A stretch of DNA of 48,349 bases, taken from assembly GCA_031178065.1 (NCBI GenBank), contig JAPSJS010000021.1, forward strand, positions 1 through 48,349, read 5' to 3'. The stretch is from Altererythrobacter sp. Lineage in GTDB: Bacteria > Pseudomonadota > Alphaproteobacteria > Sphingomonadales > Sphingomonadaceae. Both the position numbers and the translations under genes were made by a program. Of the stretch, positions 42,211 through 48,349 are shown piece by piece (within the stretch, counting starts at the first letter, position 1; every line of letters begins with the position of its first letter). Below the pieces are notes generated by a model. The model made no database searches. It was not told where the DNA came from and saw only the letters and a list, made by a program, of their open reading frames with translations.

Positions 42211-42648
42211 TCAGCCCGCGGGCTGTTCGGCCGGATGCTCGCCTTCGGGCAGGGCGCTCATGTCCATGAATGCGTTCTCCCAGATATGTCCGTCGGGATC
42301 CTCGAAGCTGCGGCCATACATGAAGCCGAGGTCCTGCTTGGGGGTCGGGTCCGCCTTGCCGCCGGCTGCGACGGCCTTGCGAACGATCTCTTCGACCGCG
42401 TCCTGGCTGTCCTGGCTCAGAGCGAGCATCACCTGGGCGCTCTCGTGCGCGTTCGGAATCGTCTTGCTGGTGAACGTCTTCCAGAAGTCGTGCTTCAGCA
42501 GCATGACATAGATTGCTTCCGACCAGACCATACTGGCGGCATTGTCGTCACTGAACTGCGGATTGTTGGTGAAGCCGACGGCTTCGTAGAATGCCTTCGA
42601 CCGGGCGAGGTCGGCGACGGGCAGGTTCACGAAAATCATCTTGGTCAT
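42211..42648 (-). CDS. VOC family protein, first gene of the array
   Basis: Encodes 145 residues from ATG 42648 with AAAGGAA upstream. MIFVNLPVADLARSKAFYEA and FSDDNAASMVWSEAIYVMLL form the first half; DAVEEIVRKAVAAGGKADPT and FMYGRSFEDPDGHIWENAFM the second, ending with the metal-ligand Glu in HIWE. It resembles the lactoylglutathione-lyase-like group often located near HxlR regulators. It is transcribed away from HxlR across a 91-bp region with a long palindrome, and is probably the first target of that regulator. Confidence 0.93.
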   Translation of the reverse strand: MTKMIFVNLPVADLARSKAFYEAVGFTNNPQFSDDNAASMVWSEAIYVMLLKHDFWKTFTSKTIPNAHESAQVMLALSQDSQDAVEEIVRKAVAAGGKADPTPKQDLGFMYGRSFEDPDGHIWENAFMDMSALPEGEHPAEQPAG

Positions 42649-42702
42649 GGCGGTTTCCTTTCTGTTTTTCGCATCGTCTTTCGCTTGGGGGCGAATCGGA
42701 AC

Positions 42703-42737
42703 TTGCTTTTTCTGACCGACTCGGTTACAAAAAGCAA
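42703..42737. promoter_or_regulatory. 35-bp near-perfect palindrome, probable HxlR operator
   Basis: TTGCTTTTT (42703-42711) and AAAAAGCAA (42729-42737) are perfect complements, and inside them ACCGA-C-TCGGT (42715-42725) is symmetric about the same centre (42720). Only two of the 17 base pairs do not match. It ends two bases before the HxlR start and lies 55 bases upstream of the VOC start. TTGCTT and TTACAA at 16-base spacing within it could be the regulator's own promoter. The site suits a dimeric regulator controlling both directions. Confidence 0.7.
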
Positions 42738-42739
42738 CC

Positions 42740-43423
42740 ATGAAGTTACGAAATGAAACCAAAGTGCACGGAAAGTGGTATGACGACGCCTGCGGCACCG
42801 CGTTCGCCATGGAACTCGTTGGAGAGCGCTGGTCGCTGCTGATCGTCAGGGAGCTGATGCTCGGCGCGCGCCGCTTCTCCGATATCAGGGTGGCTCTGCC
42901 GGGGATAAGCGCCAAGGTGCTGACCGAACGTCTCGGTTCGCTGGAGGAGGCTGGTGTGCTCGTCCGGCGCCAGTTGCCGCCGCCGGTGAAAGCGCAGGTC
43001 TACGAACTCACTGCATGGGGTTATGCCGCCGAGCCGCTAATTCAGGAGGCGGGGCGCTGGGCCGCGCAGTCGAGTGCGCACGATCCGACGTTGCCGCTAT
43101 CGAACGTCTCGCTGATGATGTCGATGCGCACGATGGTCGACAAGGCGCGGATCGGCGAGATCGAGGGCACGATCGGCTTCGCGATCGGCGAGGACGGCTT
43201 TGTCGCCGAGCCGGGCGAGGGCGTGCTGCCGATCCGGCGCGGCGATCCCGAGGAAGCCGACGCGATTTTCCGTGCGCCGATTGCGGCGGTGATCGCAGGT
43301 GGGCTCTACGCAGGCGTGCCGTGGGAGGAACTGGAGCGCGGGGTGGGGCTCTCGATCGAGGGCGATCGCGATCTGGCCCTGCGCTACGCCGGCATGTTCA
43401 GCCTGCCGCCCAAGCTCGCCTAA
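42740..43423 (+). CDS. HxlR-family transcriptional regulator with C-terminal SCP2-like domain
   Basis: Encodes 227 residues. Residues 15-100 are a winged helix: ACGTAFAMELVGERWSLLIV, then RELMLGARRFSDIRVALPGI, SAKVLTERLGSLEEAGVLVR and AQVYELTAWGYAAEPLI. A single Cys at residue 18 is where HxlR proteins such as HypR carry the redox-sensing Cys. Residues about 125-227 look like an SCP2/sterol-carrier-type domain, possibly for ligand binding. No ribosome site precedes ATG 42740, so the message may be leaderless. It faces the fifteen-gene array and is its likely regulator; its stop overlaps that of the oxygenase gene by 4 bp, tail-to-tail. Confidence 0.92.
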   Translation: MKLRNETKVHGKWYDDACGTAFAMELVGERWSLLIVRELMLGARRFSDIRVALPGISAKVLTERLGSLEEAGVLVRRQLPPPVKAQVYELTAWGYAAEPLIQEAGRWAAQSSAHDPTLPLSNVSLMMSMRTMVDKARIGEIEGTIGFAIGEDGFVAEPGEGVLPIRRGDPEEADAIFRAPIAAVIAGGLYAGVPWEELERGVGLSIEGDRDLALRYAGMFSLPPKLA

Positions 43424-44259
43424 TTCTGCCGGAACGCCCAGCGCAGAGTCTTGCCCACCGCCCAGGTGGCCGCGCGGGCGGGGATTGCCTCGATGCCCGG
43501 TCGGTCCAGCCCCAGCATCGAGCGCGCAAACGGCGGCAGCAGCGCGACGGCCTCCGCTCGCAGCATGGCTTGCAGGGCAGCCGGCGCGCCCTCCGGGCGC
43601 TGCGTCAGTACCAGCCGCGCCACTTCCCGTGCTTCGGGTGATCCGCGCAGGTCGCCGCGCAGATCGCGAAAAATCGTCTCGGCCTCGCGCTGGTTCTCAG
43701 GCACCGGATCTGCGCCGAGCGCGCGGGCGATGATAGCGAACTGGCGGTAATACTCGTCTCGCGCGCCGTGTGGCATGTCGGGTCGGACGAGGCGCAGATA
43801 GGCGGCGAGAAAGCTCGTCGCTTCCGCCACGTGGACCCAGGCGAGCGTGCGCGGATCGCGCGCGGAGTACGGCGTGCCGTCGAGTAGGGTGCCGCCCACC
43901 TGCTCGTGGATTCGGTTGACCCGCTCGATCGCCGCGCGAGCATCATCGCGGTGGCCGAAGGTAGTCACCGCGATGAATCGCGCGGTGCGCCGCAGCCGGC
44001 CATGCATGTCGGCGCGAAAGTCCGAATGATCGAGCACGCCCTGCAGTGCATGCGGGTGGAGCATCTGCAGCAGCAGGCTGCGCATGCCGCCGACCATCAT
44101 CGCCACGACATCCGCATGGACGAGGCGAATCGGCGTGTCCTTCGCGAACAGCGCTTCGTTCGACGGCGGAACGGGGCGCTGGCCCTCCTCGTTGAAAGTT
44201 GCGCGCACCCGGCGGATCAGTTCTGCGCGAAGACGATCGGTCGGGCGGGGCGGCGGCAT
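43420..44259 (-). CDS. Oxygenase MpaB / DUF2236 family protein
   Basis: Encodes 279 residues from ATG 44259 ([20 protein letters not shown]); the longer open frame upstream is antisense to the cobS leader. [60 protein letters not shown] and [13 protein letters not shown] are the signature blocks of DUF2236, including the His and Arg residues thought to hold heme b in rubber oxygenases and in the MpaB oxygenase of mycophenolate synthesis. It may be a heme oxidase acting on a hydrophobic substrate. Divergent from cobS across 91 bp. Confidence 0.9.
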   Translation of the reverse strand: MPPPRPTDRLRAELIRRVRATFNEEGQRPVPPSNEALFAKDTPIRLVHADVVAMMVGGMRSLLLQMLHPHALQGVLDHSDFRADMHGRLRRTARFIAVTTFGHRDDARAAIERVNRIHEQVGGTLLDGTPYSARDPRTLAWVHVAEATSFLAAYLRLVRPDMPHGARDEYYRQFAIIARALGADPVPENQREAETIFRDLRGDLRGSPEAREVARLVLTQRPEGAPAALQAMLRAEAVALLPPFARSMLGLDRPGIEAIPARAATWAVGKTLRWAFRQN

Positions 44260-44350
44260 GAGTCCAATATACCGTTGTCCCGCCGGAATGAAATCTCGCC
44301 GCAAGCGAGCTTGCAGCCGCTCCCCCGCGCGTATAGGCACCGCGCCCGAG

Positions 44351-45343
44351 ATGAACGACATGACCGACAAGAGCTTCGAAGCCTCGAGCAAGACCGTGAT
44401 GGCCGCGCCAGATACCGAGGTCGATGTGCGCGAGACCTTCGGCATCGACATCGATTGGAAGGTGCCCGCCTTCTCCAAGGCGGACGAGCGCGTGCCCGAC
44501 GTCGACCCCGCCTACGTCTTCGATCCCGATACGACGATGGCGATCCTAGCCGGCTTCGCGCACAACCGGCGCGTGATGGTGCAGGGCTATCACGGCACCG
44601 GCAAGTCGACTCATATCGAACAGGTGGCGGCGCGGCTCAACTGGCCGTGCATCCGCATCAATCTCGACGCGCACATCAGCCGTATCGACCTCGTCGGGCG
44701 CGACGCGATCGTGCTGCGCGACGGCTTGCAGGTGACCGAGTTCCGCGAAGGGCTGCTGCCCTGGGCGCTGCAGCACCCAGTGGCACTGGTGTTCGACGAA
44801 TACGACGCAGGCCGGCCGGACGTGATGTTCGTGATCCAGCGTGTGCTGGAGCAGGCGGGCAAGCTCACGCTGCTCGACCAGAACCGCGTCATCCGCCCCG
44901 ATCCGCATTTCCGCCTGTTTGCGACGGCGAACACAGTGGGCCTTGGCGACACCAGCGGGCTCTACCACGGCACGCAAGCGATCAACCAGGGGCAGATGGA
45001 CCGCTGGAACATCGTCGTCGCGCTGAACTACCTGCCGGCCGAGACCGAGCAGCAGATCGTCGCGGCGAAGAACCCCGATACCGATCCGAAGACCATTGCC
45101 AACATGATCAAGGTCGCGGACTTGACCCGGCAAGGGTTCATTAATGGGGACATCTCCACGGTGATGAGCCCGCGCACGGTCATCACCTGGGCGGAGAACG
45201 CGGCCATTTTCAAGGACCTCGGCTTTGCCTTCCGTCTCAGCTTCCTCAACAAGTGCGACGAGGCCGAGCGGATGCTGGTGGCCGAATACTACCAGCGCGT
45301 CTTTGGCGAGGATTTACCGGAGAGTGTCGTCTCGGGCACCTGA
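44351..45343 (+). CDS. cobS: CobS-type AAA+ ATPase (cobaltochelatase subunit CobS)
   Basis: Encodes 330 residues from ATG 44351; ATG 44360 is possible. [20 protein letters not shown] and [20 protein letters not shown] are the CobS N-terminal signature. [20 protein letters not shown] is the Walker A motif, [20 protein letters not shown] Walker B, and [20 protein letters not shown] sensor 1; a C-terminal helical lid follows. CobS and CobT form the chaperone-like ATPase that drives CobN to insert cobalt in aerobic B12 synthesis. The usual partner cobT is not adjacent: a penicillin-binding protein gene follows 49 bp on. Confidence 0.93.
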   Translation: MNDMTDKSFEASSKTVMAAPDTEVDVRETFGIDIDWKVPAFSKADERVPDVDPAYVFDPDTTMAILAGFAHNRRVMVQGYHGTGKSTHIEQVAARLNWPCIRINLDAHISRIDLVGRDAIVLRDGLQVTEFREGLLPWALQHPVALVFDEYDAGRPDVMFVIQRVLEQAGKLTLLDQNRVIRPDPHFRLFATANTVGLGDTSGLYHGTQAINQGQMDRWNIVVALNYLPAETEQQIVAAKNPDTDPKTIANMIKVADLTRQGFINGDISTVMSPRTVITWAENAAIFKDLGFAFRLSFLNKCDEAERMLVAEYYQRVFGEDLPESVVSGT

Positions 45344-45354
45344 TCGCTTGCGAT

Positions 45355-45394
45355 ATGGCGTTACTGTGTTAAGCACTTAACACAGTAACGCCAT
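45355..45394. repeat. 40-bp inverted repeat running into the PBP start codon
   Basis: Two 19-base arms, one beginning ATGGCGTTACTGTG (45355-45373) and its exact complement ending CAGTAACGCCAT (45376-45394), are separated by only CA. The last two bases are the A and T of the penicillin-binding protein start codon. There is no T run, so it is not a simple terminator. No ribosome site is visible. It could be a large operator between cobS and the PBP gene, or an RNA fold that hides the start codon. Confidence 0.9.
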
Positions 45395-47516
45395 GGATCG
45401 CATTCTTCCCTGGACTTCGCGTGAGCGGCGCGGCGGCGGCGAACCGGCCGATCCCGGATTCTATTCGGTGCAGGACGCCTATGCCGATCCCTGGGCCGAG
45501 CGCCTCGACGAACTCGACCGCTACATCGACGACGAGCCCAAGCGCGAGAAGAAGCGCCGCCGGTGGCGCTGGACCGTACGGATTCTCGCGGGCGCACTGT
45601 TGGTCCTCATCGTGCTGGTCGGGTGGCTGGCGGTTACCGCCCCTCTGTCCCGATCGCTCGAGCCGATCGCGCCGCCGCAGCTAACCCTACTGGCAGCCGA
45701 CGGCACGCCGATCGCCCGTAACGGCGCGGTCGTGGACGAGCCGGTCGAGGTCGCGGAGCTGCCGGCCCATGTGATCGAGCCGTTCCTGGCGATCGAGGAC
45801 CGGCGCTTCTACAGCCACTGGGGCATCGACCCGCGGGGCATCGCGCGCGCCGCCTGGTCGAACGTGACCGGCGGACCGACGCAGGGCGGCAGCACGATCA
45901 CCCAGCAGCTGGCCAAGTTCACCTTCCTCACGCCCGAACAGAGCCTGACCCGCAAGGCGCGCGAGGCGCTGATCGCGTTCTGGCTCGAGGCCTGGCTGAG
46001 CAAGGACGAGATTCTCGAACGCTATCTCTCCAACGCCTACTTCGGCGATAACACTTACGGCCTGCGCGCGGCCTCGCTGCACTATTTCTACCGTCAGCCG
46101 GAGAATCTGAAGCCGGAGCAGGCGGCCATGCTCGCCGGGCTCCTCAAGGCGCCCTCGCGCCTTGCGCCGACACGCAATTTCGACCTTGCCGAGAAGCGCA
46201 TGCGGCTTGTCCTCAGCGCGATGGTCGACGCCGGATACTTGGCCGAAGCCGAGGCGCGGCGCCTGCCGGCCCCGCGGCTCGACGTGCGCACGCGCAACGA
46301 ACTGCCGACCGGTACCTACTTCGCCGACTGGGCGCTGCCCGCGGCGCGCAAGCTGACCGGCGGCGGCTACGCGGAGCAGACGATCACCACCACGCTCGAC
46401 TCGCGCCTGCAGGGTATCGCGCGCGACGTGGTCGCGCGTGCGCCGCTGGGGCAGGCGCAGGTCGGGCTCGTCGCCATGCGGACCAACGGTGAGGTCGTGG
46501 CGATGATCGGTGGGCGCGACTACGAGAAATCACCCTTCAACCGCGCGACCCAGGCGCGGCGGCAGCCCGGCTCCACGTTCAAGCTGTTCGTCTATCTCGC
46601 AGCCCTCGAAGCAGGGATGACGCCCGCCGACCGGATCGACAACACCGAATTCGAAAGCGGCAGCTATCGGCCGCAGAACGCCGCGGGGAATTATTCCGAC
46701 AGCCTGACGCTGGAGCAGGCCTTCGCCCGTTCCAGCAACGTCGCTGCGGTGCGCCTGTTCAATCTCGTGGGCGACGAGGCGGTGATCGACACCGCGCGCC
46801 GCCTCGGCGTCACCTCGCCGCTCGCATCCGGCGATCCCAGCCTCGCGCTCGGCACCTCGACGATGACGCTGATGGAGTTGACCGCGGCCTATGCGGGCAT
46901 AGCTGGGAACGCCTTCCCCGTCCGCCCGCATGCCTTCGTCGAGGAGGAGCCGGGCTGGTTCGCATGGCTGTGGGACGGGCCAGAAAGCCTTCCGCGCCGC
47001 AAGCACGATGAGATGGAGCAACTCCTGCGCAGCGCCATCAACCGCGGCACGGGCCGGGTCGCCATGCTGCGCGCACCGAATTACGGAAAGACCGGCACCA
47101 CGCAGGACAACCGCGATGCGCTGTTCGTTGGTTATGCCGGCGATCTCGTGGTCGGCGTGTGGATCGGCAACGACGACAATTCGCCGCTCGCAGGCATCCA
47201 CGGCGGCGGGCTGCCGGCGCGTATCTGGCGCGACTTCATGCGCCAGGCGCTGGGGGAGGCCCGTGCCCCGGTTCGCCCGCGTGCGACGCCGAGCCCGGAC
47301 CCGAGCGGCCCCGTCCAGCCGCAGGACGTGCGGCAGATCGGCGACATACCGCTCGGCGAAGACGGCTCGCGCTTGCAGATCAGGGACAACGGCGTGGTCA
47401 TCTCGACCGACGTGGGGGGCGTGCCGGTGGACGTGCGGCTCGACGAGAGCGGCGTGGCGCTCGAGCCCGGCACCGGCCCGAGGGACTCGCCGCCCGAGGA
47501 ATCGTCGCCCCGCTAG
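45393..47516 (+). CDS. Class A penicillin-binding protein (PBP1A-like)
   Basis: Encodes 707 residues. A cytoplasmic tail with Lys/Arg (about 50-60) precedes one membrane anchor (VRILAGALLVLIVLVGWLAV). The glycosyltransferase domain has EDRRFYSHWGIDPRGIARAA, GGSTITQQLAKFTFL and RYLSNAYFGDNTYGL. The transpeptidase has QPGSTFKLFVY (SxxK), SSNVAAVRL (SxN) and YGKTGTTQDNRDALFVGYAG (KTG). It both polymerises and cross-links peptidoglycan in the periplasm. It is shorter than typical PBP1A (about 800-850 residues) and ends in a Pro-rich tail. An in-frame stop inside the inverted repeat fixes the start at ATG 45393, without a ribosome site. Confidence 0.96.
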   Translation: MDRILPWTSRERRGGGEPADPGFYSVQDAYADPWAERLDELDRYIDDEPKREKKRRRWRWTVRILAGALLVLIVLVGWLAVTAPLSRSLEPIAPPQLTLLAADGTPIARNGAVVDEPVEVAELPAHVIEPFLAIEDRRFYSHWGIDPRGIARAAWSNVTGGPTQGGSTITQQLAKFTFLTPEQSLTRKAREALIAFWLEAWLSKDEILERYLSNAYFGDNTYGLRAASLHYFYRQPENLKPEQAAMLAGLLKAPSRLAPTRNFDLAEKRMRLVLSAMVDAGYLAEAEARRLPAPRLDVRTRNELPTGTYFADWALPAARKLTGGGYAEQTITTTLDSRLQGIARDVVARAPLGQAQVGLVAMRTNGEVVAMIGGRDYEKSPFNRATQARRQPGSTFKLFVYLAALEAGMTPADRIDNTEFESGSYRPQNAAGNYSDSLTLEQAFARSSNVAAVRLFNLVGDEAVIDTARRLGVTSPLASGDPSLALGTSTMTLMELTAAYAGIAGNAFPVRPHAFVEEEPGWFAWLWDGPESLPRRKHDEMEQLLRSAINRGTGRVAMLRAPNYGKTGTTQDNRDALFVGYAGDLVVGVWIGNDDNSPLAGIHGGGLPARIWRDFMRQALGEARAPVRPRATPSPDPSGPVQPQDVRQIGDIPLGEDGSRLQIRDNGVVISTDVGGVPVDVRLDESGVALEPGTGPRDSPPEESSPR

Positions 47517-47558
47517 ATGGGCGAGGGCGCAAGCGAAGTGGTGGGCTGCGTGGTGGGG

Positions 47559-47996
47559 CTAGCCCCCGCTGCTGTCCTCTGCCGCCGCCATCAGGACGTT
47601 CATCACGGCCGTCGCGACCGGCCGTGTGCGGTCGTCCTGCCACGCCTCGACCTCTATGTTCGCGTTGCGCCGCCCGAGGCGGAGCACCCGGCCGCGCGCA
47701 TAAGTCGGGCGGCTCTTGGCGGCGCTCAGGAACTGGACCGTGACGTTGATCGGCTTCAGCCGCTGCTCGCGCCCCGCGCTCGCGAGCTCGACACGCAAGG
47801 CCGCGTAGCCGGCGTTCTCGAGCAATCCGCTGGTCGCGCCGCCGTGAAAGACCGTCGGCCGGCCCTCCACGATCTTGCCGAACGGCACGACCAGTACCGG
47901 AGAGCCGCTTTCCATCGAATCGACCGCGATACCGAGCGAGCGGGCATAGGCGGGCAGCTCCCGCTCGACGGCGGCGAGAAGGTCAGCGTCGCTCAT
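47559..47996 (-). CDS. PaaI-family hotdog thioesterase
   Basis: Encodes 145 residues. LVVPFGKIVEGRPTVFHGGA has the HGGA motif of PaaI-type hotdog thioesterases, followed by TSGLLENAGYAALRVELASA and RLKPINVTVQFLSAAKSRPT, then RGRVLRLGRRNANIEVEAWQ. It should hydrolyse small acyl-CoA or aryl-CoA esters. Its start lies within the end of the next thioesterase gene (14-base overlap), so the two are co-translated. It faces the PBP gene tail-to-tail with 42 bp between, holding no clear terminator. Confidence 0.92.
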   Translation of the reverse strand: MSDADLLAAVERELPAYARSLGIAVDSMESGSPVLVVPFGKIVEGRPTVFHGGATSGLLENAGYAALRVELASAGREQRLKPINVTVQFLSAAKSRPTYARGRVLRLGRRNANIEVEAWQDDRTRPVATAVMNVLMAAAEDSSGG

Positions 47997-48349
47997 CGCG
48001 GCGTCCTCCGATCGACATGAAGACCCCGGCGATGTGCGCGACCGGATCTTCCGGGTCGCCGTCGTGGGCGATGCCGCGCACGAACGCGGCGGAGCGCGTC
48101 AGGCGGTAACATTCGGAACGCCCGTTGACCGCCGCGCCCTTGCGCGCGGGCCGCATGTAATCGACCCTGAGATCGAGCGTCGCGATCGCGAGCAACTCGC
48201 TCGTCCTGGTCCAGATCGCCATGCCGGAGGCCATGTCCATCAGGCTGACGATCGGCCCGGTGGCGAGGATGCCGCTGCCGGTCTCCCCCACCAGATCCTC
48301 GCGCCAGGGAAGAGCGAGTTCCACCCAGTCCGCGCCGTGCGCGACGTAG
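47983..48349 (-). CDS. PaaI-family hotdog thioesterase, partial at window edge
   Basis: The frame is open to the right edge, so the N-terminus is missing. Upstream of the possible GTG 48324 the codons still read as protein (YVAHGADW before VELALPWREDL), which shows the gene begins outside the window. GSGILATGPIVSLMDMASGM is the hotdog helix motif (Asp in place of the Glu seen in many relatives), followed by LAIATLDLRVDYMRPARKGA and RLTRSAAFVRGIAHDGDPED. It is a probable thioesterase for acyl- or aryl-CoA, paired with the downstream paralogue. The pair may form a heteromer. Confidence 0.9.
   Translation of the reverse strand, partial: YVAHGADWVELALPWREDLVGETGSGILATGPIVSLMDMASGMAIWTRTSELLAIATLDLRVDYMRPARKGAAVNGRSECYRLTRSAAFVRGIAHDGDPEDPVAHIAGVFMSIGGRRDERR

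Noticed and set aside
47555-47566. GGGGCTAGCCCC palindrome as terminator between PBP and thioesterase
   Set aside because: It has no loop and no T run and includes the thioesterase stop codon; chance in GC-rich sequence is likely.

Overview
The window looks like chromosomal DNA of a GC-rich alphaproteobacterium, most likely of the order Sphingomonadales (Erythrobacteraceae/Sphingomonadaceae type). The signs are two TonB-dependent receptors, the block infA-maf-RNase E/G-yacG-tRNA-Phe, a short-form hisG followed by hisD-nusB-thiL, a K+-independent-type membrane pyrophosphatase, and a bolA/J-domain pair. The placement rests on gene content and style, not on a database search. I saw no phage, insertion sequence, CRISPR array or rRNA.

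Layout. 1-5.5 kb: a cut-off amidohydrolase, a TonB-dependent receptor and two TetR-type regulators, an accessory uptake/degradation locus. 5.6-9.1 kb: an aldo/keto reductase, tRNA-Phe, and the housekeeping run infA, maf, short RNase E/G, yacG. 9.3-18.1 kb: a second TonB-dependent receptor with a glycine-rich insert, a BaiN-type flavoprotein, an entericidin-like lipoprotein, uvrC, a CHASE2-GGDEF-EAL c-di-GMP protein, and behind it a short structured transcription unit with an 11-codon ORF and a strong terminator. 18.5-25.1 kb: acyl-CoA thioesterase II, a FemAB-like GNAT plus JmjC/cupin pair, the pyrophosphatase, and a small membrane protein coupled to a membrane desaturase/hydroxylase. 25.1-28.4 kb: hisG-hisD-nusB-thiL with overlapping stops and starts.

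28.4-33.7 kb: DUF2332, then bolA-GST-pirin-SDR-epoxide hydrolase on the minus strand, overlapping or nearly so at every junction, with a J-domain gene divergent from bolA. 33.9-42.7 kb is the most striking part: fifteen consecutive minus-strand genes holding five glutathione transferases, five VOC/glyoxalase-type proteins, a GFA/CENP-V protein, DUF899, SRPBCC, a duplicated DUF1428 protein and a DoxX-like membrane protein. They are headed by a divergent HxlR regulator and a long palindrome in a 91-bp promoter region. A second promoter with its own palindromic operator lies inside the array, ahead of the last GST and the GFA gene. I read this as a regulated small-molecule/electrophile detoxification island. 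It sits between a bolA/J-domain pair and a cobS gene that are often close together in other alphaproteobacteria.

43.4-48.3 kb: an MpaB-type oxygenase, cobS without an adjacent cobT, a 40-bp inverted repeat ending inside the start codon of a class A penicillin-binding protein, and two PaaI-type thioesterases, the last cut by the window edge.
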